Of a stretch of DNA of 64,000 nt, positions 18,232 to 26,077 are shown one piece after another. Source of the stretch: Phytohabitans sp052068095 (GTDB lineage Bacteria; Actinomycetota; Actinomycetes; Mycobacteriales; Micromonosporaceae); assembly GCF_052068095.1 (NCBI RefSeq), contig NZ_JBQHDG010000004.1:310001-374000 (forward strand). The letters are read 5' to 3'. Each line of letters starts with the position of its first letter. The stretch's first letter is position 1. The position numbers were made by a program, and so were the translations under genes. Under the pieces are notes generated by a model, which was not told the DNA's origin, made no database searches, and worked only from the letters and a program-made list of their open reading frames with translations.

Positions 18232-18729
18232 TCAGCTCCCGATCAGGTGCGGCAGCGGCACGCCGAGCCCGGTGATGAACAGCAGGTACGCGGCCACGGT
18301 GGCCAGCACCGACACCACGGCGGTGACCCGCCAACTCTCCCCGCCCAGAAACCGCAGCCACAGTGCCAGCAGCAGCACGGTGGGTATCTCGAAGCCGATC
18401 AGTTCGAACAGGTAGGCGTAGATCGCCAGGCTGGCCGCACCGATGACGACGGCCGTGGTACCGCGGGTGAAGGCTTCGGTGTCGCGTGCCGCGCGGGCCC
18501 GGACCGCGATGGTGGCGCCGGCGCCGATCAGCAGCACCGCGACGATGCTCGGCCACAGCCCTGGTCCGGGGTCGGCGAGGGCGCCGAAGCCGAGAGCGCG
18601 GGCGTACCACAGGGTGGCCAGGCCGAGCGCGACGGGGATCGCGCCGGCGATGGCGGACAGGGCCGGGCCCCCGGTCGGGGGCCCGGCCTCGTCGGACGCC
18701 TCGGTTGGCGTGGACTGCTCGACGGTCAT
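18232..18729 (-). CDS. tctB: Tripartite tricarboxylate transporter, small permease TctB
   Basis: This 165-residue protein has a hydrophilic N-terminal tail and four predicted membrane helices, with the DPGPGLWPSIVAVLLIGAG segment typical of TctB. It overlaps the TctC stop by four bases (ATGA) and is followed directly by TctA, giving the standard TctC-TctB-TctA order. Confidence 0.93.
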   Translation of the reverse strand: MTVEQSTPTEASDEAGPPTGGPALSAIAGAIPVALGLATLWYARALGFGALADPGPGLWPSIVAVLLIGAGATIAVRARAARDTEAFTRGTTAVVIGAASLAIYAYLFELIGFEIPTVLLLALWLRFLGGESWRVTAVVSVLATVAAYLLFITGLGVPLPHLIGS

Positions 18730-19721
18730 GACTTGAAGGTGAGGCCGAACTTCTGCGTCAGGGACGCGAACTGCGCGGCGGAGTCCGTCAGGTGCTGGCG
18801 CGCCTCTTGGTCGGAGACCTCCCAGCGCGCCATGTAGTTGTCCTTCAGGAACGTCTCGTAGGCGGGGTCCTTGCGGGCCTCGGCGAACGACTGCTCCAGC
18901 TTGGTGGAGACGGCCTCGGGCAAGCCGACCGGGGCGATGATGAACCGTCGCTGGTCGACCACGACGTCGTAGCCCTTCTCCGTGGCGGTGGGCACCTCGG
19001 GCAGGAACTCGCTGCGCTCGGTGGAGAAGATGGCCAGCGGCCGCAGCTTGCCGGCCTTGATGTGCTCCATCGTCTCGGCGAGGGAGCCGGACATGGCGTC
19101 GACCTGCTTGCCCAGCAGTGCCGTCACCGCGGGCGCGCCGCCGTCGAACGGCACGTCGGTCGCCTTGGTGCCGGCACCCTTGAACAGCAGCGCCTGGGAC
19201 AGCTGGCCGCCGGTGCCCACGCCCGGGGTCGCGTACTTCACCGATGGCGCCTTCACCAGGTCCTCGACCGTCTGGTGCGGCGATTGCGCGTTGACGACCA
19301 GGACGTAGTCCTCCTGGACCAGCGTCGTGACGATCTCCATCTTGTCAGGCTGGATCGCGGTGGGATCCTTGACGACCAGCGGCGTGATCGCGAACAGTGA
19401 CTTGACCGCCAGCGCGATGTTGTAACCGTCCGGCGACGAGGCCAGCACCTCCTTGCCGCCTACCGCACCGTTGGCACCGGGTTTGTTGGCGATGACGATC
19501 GACTGCCCGAGCGGCTTCTCGGCGGCCTTCGCGACGGCGCGGCTGATCAGGTCGCCGCTGCCGCCGGCCGCGAACGGCACGGTGAAGTTGACGGCCCGCG
19601 TGGGGTAGTCACTGCCGGCGTCGTCGCTACCACCCTTGACACCGCCGCAGGCGGCGACGGGCAGGATGGACACCGCTGCGAGGGCGGCCAGGACGCGGCG
19701 GCGGGTATAGGACTCACTCAT
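18726..19721 (-). CDS. tctC: TctC/Bug-family binding lipoprotein
   Basis: This 331-residue extracytoplasmic receptor would deliver a sugar acid to TctAB. The N-terminus has an Arg-rich start (YTRRRVLAAL) and a lipobox-like LPVAAC, with lipidated Cys at about residue 25. The mature part shows the Bug signature (YPTRAVNFTVPFAAGGSGD, PGANGAVGG and FDGGAPAVTALLGKQVD). It lies 8 bp after the glucarate dehydratase gene. The first Arg residues resemble a Tat motif, but the lipobox is the safer call. Confidence 0.93.
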   Translation of the reverse strand: MSESYTRRRVLAALAAVSILPVAACGGVKGGSDDAGSDYPTRAVNFTVPFAAGGSGDLISRAVAKAAEKPLGQSIVIANKPGANGAVGGKEVLASSPDGYNIALAVKSLFAITPLVVKDPTAIQPDKMEIVTTLVQEDYVLVVNAQSPHQTVEDLVKAPSVKYATPGVGTGGQLSQALLFKGAGTKATDVPFDGGAPAVTALLGKQVDAMSGSLAETMEHIKAGKLRPLAIFSTERSEFLPEVPTATEKGYDVVVDQRRFIIAPVGLPEAVSTKLEQSFAEARKDPAYETFLKDNYMARWEVSDQEARQHLTDSAAQFASLTQKFGLTFKS

Positions 19722-19729
19722 GACGACTC

Positions 19730-21082
19730 CTAGAAGAGAGCGGACAGACAGGGTCGCTTGGGGTCGAACGTCCAGTTCGGGATGAGGTACTGCATGGCGA
19801 CGGCGTCGTCACGGGCGCCGAGGCCCTGCTTCAGGTACAGCTCGTGCGCCGCCTCCACCCTCTCCAGGTCGAGGTCGACGCCGAGTCCCGGTGCGGTCGG
19901 CACCGCGATGGCGCCGTCGCGAATGGACAGCGGGTTCTTGGTGAGCCGCTGGCCGTCCTGCCAGATCCAGTGCGTGTCGATGGCCGTGATGTCGCCGGGC
20001 GCCGCCGCGGCGACGTGTGTGAACATGGCCAGCGACACGTCGAAGTGGTTGTTGGAGTGGGATCCCCAGGTCAGGCCCCATGCGTCGCAGACCTGGGCGA
20101 CGCGCACCGCCCCGCTCATGGTCCAGAAGTGCGGGTCGGCGAGCGGGATGTCCACCGCGTTGGCGCGGACGGCGTGTCCCAGCTCCCGCCAGTCGGTGGC
20201 GACCATGTTGGTGGCGGTACGCAGTCCGGTGGCGCGCCGGAACTCGGCCATCGTCTCGCGGGCGGAGTAGACACCCTCGGCGCCACAGGGATCTTCGGCG
20301 TACGCGAGCACTCCGTCCAAGCCTCGGCACAGCGCGATCGCGTCGCGCAGCAGCCAGCCGCCGTTCGGGTCGACGGTGATACGAGCGTCCGGGAAGCGGG
20401 CGGCCAGGGCGGCCACCGCTTCTGCCTCCAGCGGGCCGGGCAGCACCCCGCCTTTGAGTTTGAAGTCGGAAAATCCGTAGCGGTTCTGGGCGGCCTCGGC
20501 TTGGGCGACGATGGCCTGCGGTGTCAGGGCCGGTTCGTCACGCAGTCGCAGCCAGGGGTCGGCGGTGTCCGCGGCGGAGCGGTACGGCAGATCGGTCCGG
20601 GTGCGGTCGCCGACGAAGAACAGATATCCCAGGGTCGGTACTGAGGTCCGCTGTTGCCCGTCGCCGAGCAGCGCGGCGACGGGCACCTCCAGGAACTGCC
20701 CGAGCAGGTCCAGCAACGCCGCCTCCAGGGCGGTAACGGCGTGGATGGTGGTGCGAAGGTCGTAGGTCTGCTGGCCGCGCCCGCTCCCGTCGCGGTCGGC
20801 GAACCGGCTCCGTACCTCACCGAGAACAGCGTGATGCTGGCCGATCGGGCGGCCGACCACCAGGTCGCGGCCGTCTCGGAGGGTCTGGGTGATGGCCGCC
20901 CCGCCGGGCACCTCGCCCACGCCGACATGCCCGGTCGTGTCGGTGAGGATGACCAGGTTGCGGGTGAAGAACGGGCCGTGCGCACCGCTGAGGTTGAGCA
21001 GCATCGAGTCGTACCCGGCGACCGGCACGACTCGCATGTCGGTCACGACCGGTACGGCATGGTCAGCAGGCATGGCGGTCAC
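19730..21082 (-). CDS. gudD: Glucarate dehydratase
   Basis: This 450-residue cytoplasmic enolase-superfamily enzyme would dehydrate D-glucarate to 5-dehydro-4-deoxyglucarate. Matches to the family are extensive, including NLVILTD, GVGEVPGG, Lys208 and Lys210 in FKLKGG, the metal ligand Asp238 in TVDPNGGW, YAEDPCG at 261-267, ATNM, and the catalytic His342 in WGSHSNNHFD. The C-terminal PNWTFDPKRPCL ending is typical of GudD. It overlaps the dehydrogenase gene by 4 bp, and the transporter genes follow directly. Confidence 0.95.
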   Translation of the reverse strand: MTAMPADHAVPVVTDMRVVPVAGYDSMLLNLSGAHGPFFTRNLVILTDTTGHVGVGEVPGGAAITQTLRDGRDLVVGRPIGQHHAVLGEVRSRFADRDGSGRGQQTYDLRTTIHAVTALEAALLDLLGQFLEVPVAALLGDGQQRTSVPTLGYLFFVGDRTRTDLPYRSAADTADPWLRLRDEPALTPQAIVAQAEAAQNRYGFSDFKLKGGVLPGPLEAEAVAALAARFPDARITVDPNGGWLLRDAIALCRGLDGVLAYAEDPCGAEGVYSARETMAEFRRATGLRTATNMVATDWRELGHAVRANAVDIPLADPHFWTMSGAVRVAQVCDAWGLTWGSHSNNHFDVSLAMFTHVAAAAPGDITAIDTHWIWQDGQRLTKNPLSIRDGAIAVPTAPGLGVDLDLERVEAAHELYLKQGLGARDDAVAMQYLIPNWTFDPKRPCLSALF

Positions 21083-22674
21083 CTTTCAAGCCGGCCCTCG
21101 ACGCGCCGCCACAGCCCTGACGGGTTGTCGTCGGTCACCGCCGGCGGCAGCAGTTCCGCGGGAACGTTCTGGTAGCTGACCGGCCGCAGGAACCGGTCGA
21201 TCGCGAGCGTGCCGACCGAGGTGGTGCGGGCATCGGAGGTCGCGGGGAACGGTCCACCGTGGACGATGGCATGCCCGACCTCGACACCGGTAGGCCAGCC
21301 GTTGAACACGATGCGGCCGGCGATCAGCTCCAGTAGCGGAAGCAGACTTCGCGCCTGCTCGTGATCCTCGGCGGTCGCGTGCACGGTGGCGGTGAGCTGC
21401 CCCTCAAGCCGGTCCAGGATCTGGCATAGCTGGCCGCTGGAGGCGACCCGCACGATCAGCGCCGCCGCTCCGAAGACCTCCTCGTGCAGCATCGGGTTGG
21501 CCAGGAACGTGGCGCCGTCGGTGACGAACAAGCCGGCGCGGCCGGCGGCGGCAATCGTGTCGTCGTCTTCGCCTTCGGCGGCGACGGTCACCCCACTGGC
21601 GGTGCGGAGCCGCTCGACGCCGTCGGCGAACGCGGCGTGGATGCTCGCGCTCAGCATCGGCGCCGCCGGGGTGGCTCGCACCGCGTCGCTGGCCGCGGCC
21701 AGGAACTCGCTGAAGCCGTCGCCGTCCGGGACGAAAACCAGGCCGGGGCAGGTGCAAAGCTGGCCGGCGCCCGTGGTGAGCGAGCCGACCAGCGCCAAGC
21801 CGAGCGCCGCACCGCGCTCGGCCAACGCGCCCGGCAGTACGAATACCGGATTGACGCTCGACATTTCGGCGTAGACGGGGATGGGTTGGGGGCGGGCGGC
21901 TGCCGCCGCGACCAGGGCGAGGCCGCCGGCGCGGGACCCGGTGAACCCGACCGCTTGGACGCGTGGATGGGTGACCAGGTCGGTGCCGAGCCCGGGGCCG
22001 TCACCGAACAGCAGCGAAAAGGTGCCTTCGGGCAGTTCGTGCTCCTCGACCGCGGCCTTGACCGCGCGGCCGACCAGCTCGGACGTGCCGGGGTGCGCGC
22101 TGTGTGCCTTGACGATCACGGGTGCGCCGGCCGCGAGCGCCGACGCGGTGTCTCCGCCGGCCACCGAGAAGGCCAGCGGGAAGTTGCTCGCGCCGAAGAC
22201 CGCCACCGGGCCCAGGGGAACGCGCCGCTGCCTGATGTCTGGCCGTGGCAGCGGGATCCGGTCGGGTCGGGCCGGGTCGATCCGTACGCCTTGCCAGCTG
22301 CCTTCGCGTACGAGCTCGGCGAACAGCCGCAGCTGCCCGCACGTGCGGGCGCGCTCGGACTCCACCCGGGCCTGCGGGAGTCCGGTCTCGCGGCGCACCC
22401 GGTCGATCAGGTCGTTGCCGAGCGCTTCGATGTTCGCCGCGATCGTGTCCAGGAACGCGGCCCGCCGCGGCAGGTCGCTGTCGCGGTAGCCGGCGAACGC
22501 CGCCCAGGCCAGCTCCGCCGCACGGTCGACCTCCTCGGTGCCGCCCAGCCCGTATGCCGGTTCCATCGCCTGCCCGGTGCGCGGGTCGACCGCCCGGACC
22601 TCGCCCTTGCCGCCGCGGATCTCGCTGCCACCGATCAGCATCGCGCCGGTCAGAACGCTGGTCACAGGTATCAC
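21079..22674 (-). CDS. 2-oxoglutarate semialdehyde (2,5-dioxopentanoate) dehydrogenase
   Basis: This 531-residue aldehyde dehydrogenase performs the last step of hexarate breakdown, oxidising 2,5-dioxopentanoate to 2-oxoglutarate with NAD(P). The cofactor-site motif FGASNFPLAFS (160-170) and the HSAHPGTSE segment are typical of the ketoglutarate-semialdehyde subfamily. The general base Glu270 (YAEMSS) and the catalytic Cys307 (GQLCTCPG) are present. The gene overlaps both neighbours by 4 bp (ATGA), which indicates translational coupling with the dehydratases. Confidence 0.93.
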   Translation of the reverse strand: MIPVTSVLTGAMLIGGSEIRGGKGEVRAVDPRTGQAMEPAYGLGGTEEVDRAAELAWAAFAGYRDSDLPRRAAFLDTIAANIEALGNDLIDRVRRETGLPQARVESERARTCGQLRLFAELVREGSWQGVRIDPARPDRIPLPRPDIRQRRVPLGPVAVFGASNFPLAFSVAGGDTASALAAGAPVIVKAHSAHPGTSELVGRAVKAAVEEHELPEGTFSLLFGDGPGLGTDLVTHPRVQAVGFTGSRAGGLALVAAAAARPQPIPVYAEMSSVNPVFVLPGALAERGAALGLALVGSLTTGAGQLCTCPGLVFVPDGDGFSEFLAAASDAVRATPAAPMLSASIHAAFADGVERLRTASGVTVAAEGEDDDTIAAAGRAGLFVTDGATFLANPMLHEEVFGAAALIVRVASSGQLCQILDRLEGQLTATVHATAEDHEQARSLLPLLELIAGRIVFNGWPTGVEVGHAIVHGGPFPATSDARTTSVGTLAIDRFLRPVSYQNVPAELLPPAVTDDNPSGLWRRVEGRLER

Positions 22675-23585
22675 CCCAGCTTCTCGATCAGGGCCGTCAG
22701 CTTGATCATCTCTTCGTCGGTCAGATCCGTCAGCGGCGGTCGGACCGGTCCGGCGGGTCGGCCGATCGCGCGCATACCCGCCTTAACGATCGACACCGCG
22801 TAGCCCGGCCGCCTGTTCCTGATCTCCACCAGCGGCAGTACGAAGTCGTTGAGCCGGCCATAGACGCCCGCCCGATCCCGGGCCCGCACCGCGTCGTAGA
22901 ACTCGAGCGCGAACTTCGGCACGAAATTGAAGATCGCTGAGGAGTACGTGGTCACCCCGAGTTCCAGGTACGGCAGGGCGAACGTCTCGGCGGTCGGCAA
23001 GCCCCCGATGTAGAGCAACCGGTCACCCACCGTCGCGTACAGGCGCGTCATCAGCTCGATATCACCCACGCCGTCCTTGAACCCCACCAGGTTGGGGCAG
23101 GTGCCGACGAGCCTCTCGATGGTCGGCACACTGAACGCGGCGTTGGCGCGGTGGTAGACGATCACGCCCAGCGAGGTGGCCGCACAGATCGCCTCCACAT
23201 GCGCGGCCAACCCGTCCTGGCTCGCCTCGGTCAGGTACGGCGGGAACAGCAGGATCGCATCCGCACCGGCCGCCTCGGCGTCGCGGGCCATCTCGACCGC
23301 CTGAGCCGTGCCGTACCCGGCGGGACCGATGATCGGGACCGTCCCCGCGGTCTCCTGGACGGCGGCGCGCAACACCCGCCCCACCTCGCCGATCGTCAAC
23401 GAGAAGAACTCACCGGTGCCACCCGCGACGAACAGGCCAGCCGCCGGATGGGACGACAGCCAGCCCAGGTTGTCGCGGTAAGACGCCTCGTCGAAATCCA
23501 GTTCGGCCGTGAAGTGGGTGACCGGGAAAGACAACAGCCCGGTACCCAGCGCGTGCCGGATCTCTTCCGGGGCGTATCGCGTCAT
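22671..23585 (-). CDS. kdgD: 5-dehydro-4-deoxyglucarate dehydratase
   Basis: This 304-residue enzyme of the DHDPS/NAL barrel family would convert 5-dehydro-4-deoxyglucarate to 2,5-dioxopentanoate with loss of CO2 and water. The Schiff-base Lys170 lies in LVGFKDGVGD and the catalytic Tyr144 in IVYHRANA; GGTGEFFSL at 55-63 is the family pyruvate-binding loop. It is the first gene of the operon. The start ATG 23585 has CGGAG nine bases upstream, inside the duplicated promoter element at 23591-23684. Confidence 0.95.
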   Translation of the reverse strand: MTRYAPEEIRHALGTGLLSFPVTHFTAELDFDEASYRDNLGWLSSHPAAGLFVAGGTGEFFSLTIGEVGRVLRAAVQETAGTVPIIGPAGYGTAQAVEMARDAEAAGADAILLFPPYLTEASQDGLAAHVEAICAATSLGVIVYHRANAAFSVPTIERLVGTCPNLVGFKDGVGDIELMTRLYATVGDRLLYIGGLPTAETFALPYLELGVTTYSSAIFNFVPKFALEFYDAVRARDRAGVYGRLNDFVLPLVEIRNRRPGYAVSIVKAGMRAIGRPAGPVRPPLTDLTDEEMIKLTALIEKLG

Positions 23586-23590
23586 GACGT

Positions 23591-23684
23591 CGAACTCCGT
23601 TTCGATGAGGTGACCGGTACGTTAAGCGGACAAGGCCATACCGATCCAACACAGATTTGGCATCGCCCAATACCTTTCAGGCAT
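23591..23684 (-). promoter_or_regulatory. Hexarate operon promoter/operator; inverted duplicate of 24593-24686
   Basis: Read on the minus strand this 94-bp segment aligns without gaps to 24593-24686 on the plus strand, with 73 identical bases. It contains a palindrome-like LysR site at 23659-23674 (read on plus as GGCATCGCCCAATACC), a TGGATC-17 bp-TTAACG promoter-like pair, and a fully conserved 19-bp block ending CCGGTCACC. The LysR site lies 11 bp before the LysR start, which also implies autoregulation. Confidence 0.75.
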
Positions 23685-23685
23685 C

Positions 23686-24588
23686 ATGCTGGGGGCGTCG
23701 ATGTACACGCTTGATCAACTTCGGGGTTTCGTAGCCGTCGCCGAGGAGGGGCACGTCGGGCGGGCGGCCACCCGACTCCAGATGACGCAGCCGCCGCTGA
23801 GCCGTCAGATACAGCGGCTCGAGCGCGGCATCGGCATCGTGCTGTTCGACCGCACCCCCACCGGCGTGACGCTCACCCCCGCGGGTCGCGTGTTTCTCGA
23901 CGAGGCACGCCGCGTGCTACACCTCGCGGCGGCCGCACCTCTCCTCGCCCGGCGAGTGGCCGCCGGGACGGCCGGAACCATCCGGATCGGGTTCACTGCC
24001 GTCTCAGCGCTGACCGTGCTCGGACATTGGATCGCCGTAGCCGCGAAGCATCTACCCGAAGTCGACCTGGTCCTGCACGAGATGGTCACCCACGCTCAAC
24101 TCGACGCCATCCTGGCCGGCGAGATCGAGGTGGGACTGGTGCGCCAGGTGCCGCAGTCCGAGGTGCTCTCGTCCCGACTGGCCCACACCGACTCGCTCGT
24201 GCTGGCGGCGCCCCGCGGACACCCGCTCACCGCCCTCGGCCGACCACCTCGCCTCGCCGACATCGCACACCATGACGTGGTGACATACTCGCCGTCCGAG
24301 GCGTGGTACTTCTACGAACTCGTCGTCGCGGCCTTCCACCGTGCTCAACTCAGGCCCCGGTACGTGCAGCACATCAGCCAGATCCACACCGTCCTGGCCG
24401 TCGTGAACGCCGGGCTCGGTGTGGCTCTCGTGCCACGGTCGGCCTCCGCGCTCCGGTTGCAGAACCTCACCTTCCTGGAAGTCGAAGACCTTCCGGACGA
24501 CACCGTGACGCTGCACTGCGTCTGGCGTACCACGCACGAGAATCCGGCGCTGACAGCGCTCCTGGAGCGGGTAGCGAACGAGAAATAG
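23686..24588 (+). CDS. LysR-family regulator of sugar-acid genes
   Basis: This 300-residue regulator has an N-terminal winged helix (YTLDQLRGFVAVAEEGHVGRAA...PPLSRQIQRLE, about residues 7-65) and an effector-binding domain (about 95-295). It lies between the hexarate operon and the mannonate-dehydratase-like gene and is divergent from the former. Inverted copies of one promoter/operator element flank it, so it probably controls both sides and itself. ATG 23686 gives MLGAS; the ATG at 23701 (MYTLDQL) matches the usual LysR N-terminus and follows GGGGG, and may be the true start. The effector is probably a hexarate or a dehydration product. Confidence 0.92.
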   Translation: MLGASMYTLDQLRGFVAVAEEGHVGRAATRLQMTQPPLSRQIQRLERGIGIVLFDRTPTGVTLTPAGRVFLDEARRVLHLAAAAPLLARRVAAGTAGTIRIGFTAVSALTVLGHWIAVAAKHLPEVDLVLHEMVTHAQLDAILAGEIEVGLVRQVPQSEVLSSRLAHTDSLVLAAPRGHPLTALGRPPRLADIAHHDVVTYSPSEAWYFYELVVAAFHRAQLRPRYVQHISQIHTVLAVVNAGLGVALVPRSASALRLQNLTFLEVEDLPDDTVTLHCVWRTTHENPALTALLERVANEK

Positions 24589-24592
24589 GCAC

Positions 24593-24686
24593 ATGCCAAT
24601 GAGGTATCGGTCGATACCAAACCTGTGTTTGATCGGCATGACAGACCACGCTTAACGTACCGGTCACCAGTTCGAAACAGAGTTCG
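24593..24686 (+). promoter_or_regulatory. Second promoter/operator copy facing the UxuA-like gene
   Basis: This is the mirror copy of 23591-23684 (73 of 94 bases identical, no gaps). It holds a perfect palindrome GGTATCGGTCGATACC at 24603-24618, and TTGATC at 24629 spaced 17 bp from TTAACG at 24652. Even the Shine-Dalgarno-like GAAACAGAGTTCG of the other copy is retained at the end, but no start codon follows it. The rest of the gap to the next gene (24687-24901) shows no convincing coding sequence, so the transcript would have a leader of over 200 bases. Confidence 0.7.
24603..24618. promoter_or_regulatory. LysR operator, perfect 16-bp palindrome
   Basis: GGTATCG-GT-CGATACC is a perfect 7+2+7 inverted repeat. 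The mirror copy at 23659-23674 is a degenerate version. It lies just upstream of the promoter-like hexamers in each copy, where activating LysR proteins normally bind. Confidence 0.6.
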
Positions 24687-24901
24687 GCCATCGATTGGTC
24701 CGGACGTATCACGGTTACCCGGGCGGCATCCGCGAGCGTGCCGTCGGCCTTGCAGGAATCCGCATCAGGCGGGCGGCTTGGCCAGTCAACTCGAGGGTCA
24801 CGGGCAACGCCACCCCGACCCGACCACCGACGTCGCGCGCCGGAACGCGTTTCTGTGCGCACAACGCGTGAATGATCTTGGTTTCTCGTTTGGAGGTCCC
24901 C

Positions 24902-26062
24902 ATGGGTCAGGAGTCGATCAACCGCAGGGCATTGATCCAGCTAGGTGGGGTGGCCGCGGCCGGCGCGGGGACGGGGGGACTGCTTGGCCCGCCGTCCCCC
25001 GCACAGGCAGCTGGCGGAGACCGCCACCGGCCACCCCGCAGGCTCAAGATGTACGTCGGTACCCAGCGCCGCGCCTCGACACCGGCCGTACTGCGCGAAT
25101 TCACCCGGCACGGCGTGACCCACTGGGTCGGCTACCCGCCCGCCCCTCCCCTGGCAGAGGGCCGTGGCTACTGGCTGCCGTCCGAGGTCGAGCAGACCCG
25201 CGAATTCGCCGAGCAGAACGGCGTCACCCTCGACATGGTTGCCCTACCGATGCTGACCTCGTCGCACATCGACCGCGACCCGCGGCCAGCGATCATGCTC
25301 GCGAAAAGTCCCGAACGTGACAAGGACATCGACGACATCCACCGGATGATCGAGGCGTGCGCGATCGCCGGCGTGCCGGCCTTCAAATACAACATGAGCC
25401 TTCTGGGGGTTCTGCGCACCGGCGAGGTCCCCGGCCGCGGCGGATCCTTGTACGGGCAGTTCCGGGCCGCCGACCTTCCCAAGAACGAGCCGCTGACCCG
25501 TGCCGGCGTCGTCGACGCGGACGCCTTCTGGGAACGCATCGACTACTTCATCCAGCGGGTGATCCCCGTCGCCCACCACTTCAAGGTGCGCGCGGCATGC
25601 CACCCACAGGACCCAGGAACGCCGCCCGGCGGCTACCGCGGCATCACCAACGTCCTGAGCGTCCCCGGCGGCAAGGGCCTGTTCACCTTCCTGTCCCTCC
25701 ACAAAAGCCCCTACCACGGACTCAACCTCTGTGTCGGCACCCTGGCCGAGATGCTGTGGAACCCCCAGCGAGAGATCTACGACATCGTGCGCCGGCTGGC
25801 CCGGACCAAGCGGCTGTTCAACATCCATCTGCGCAACATCAAGGGCCGCCGCGACGACTTCATGGAGGTGTGGCCGGACGAAGGCGACATCGACCACGCC
25901 CGCGTCATCCGCATCCTGGCCGAGGAAGGCTACGCGTACAACGTGGACCCGGACCACGTTCCCGACCACCCGGACGACCCAGGCGGCAAACAGGCGTACG
26001 CCCACGGATACGGCTACCTGCGCGCCCTGATGCAGGCGGTCGAGAGCACCCTCGACCGCTAA
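24902..26062 (+). CDS. Tat-exported mannonate-dehydratase-like (UxuA) TIM-barrel protein
   Basis: This 386-residue protein begins at ATG 24902 behind a strong GGAGG; the in-frame ATG at 24872 lacks one. The N-terminus looks like a Tat signal (INRRALIQLGG, then an Ala/Gly-rich core ending AQA near residue 36). The rest is a TIM barrel with UxuA-type features: the metal-binding ACHPQDPG, a GTLAEM segment, HLRNIKGRRDDFMEVWPDEG and DHVPDHP near the C-terminus. Known mannonate dehydratases are cytoplasmic, so export is unusual and the substrate may differ. It lies downstream of the second LysR-controlled promoter copy, 15 bp before the esterase gene. Confidence 0.8.
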   Translation: MGQESINRRALIQLGGVAAAGAGTGGLLGPPSPAQAAGGDRHRPPRRLKMYVGTQRRASTPAVLREFTRHGVTHWVGYPPAPPLAEGRGYWLPSEVEQTREFAEQNGVTLDMVALPMLTSSHIDRDPRPAIMLAKSPERDKDIDDIHRMIEACAIAGVPAFKYNMSLLGVLRTGEVPGRGGSLYGQFRAADLPKNEPLTRAGVVDADAFWERIDYFIQRVIPVAHHFKVRAACHPQDPGTPPGGYRGITNVLSVPGGKGLFTFLSLHKSPYHGLNLCVGTLAEMLWNPQREIYDIVRRLARTKRLFNIHLRNIKGRRDDFMEVWPDEGDIDHARVIRILAEEGYAYNVDPDHVPDHPDDPGGKQAYAHGYGYLRALMQAVESTLDR

Positions 26063-26077
26063 CGAGGAGACGACACT

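Noticed and set aside
23600..23680. Possible conserved peptide shared by the two duplicated elements (VTGTLS...TQIW/TQVW...RPIP in antisense frames)
   Set aside because: Both elements can be translated to similar peptides, but substitutions do not favour third codon positions. The palindrome, promoter hexamers and position explain the conservation better.
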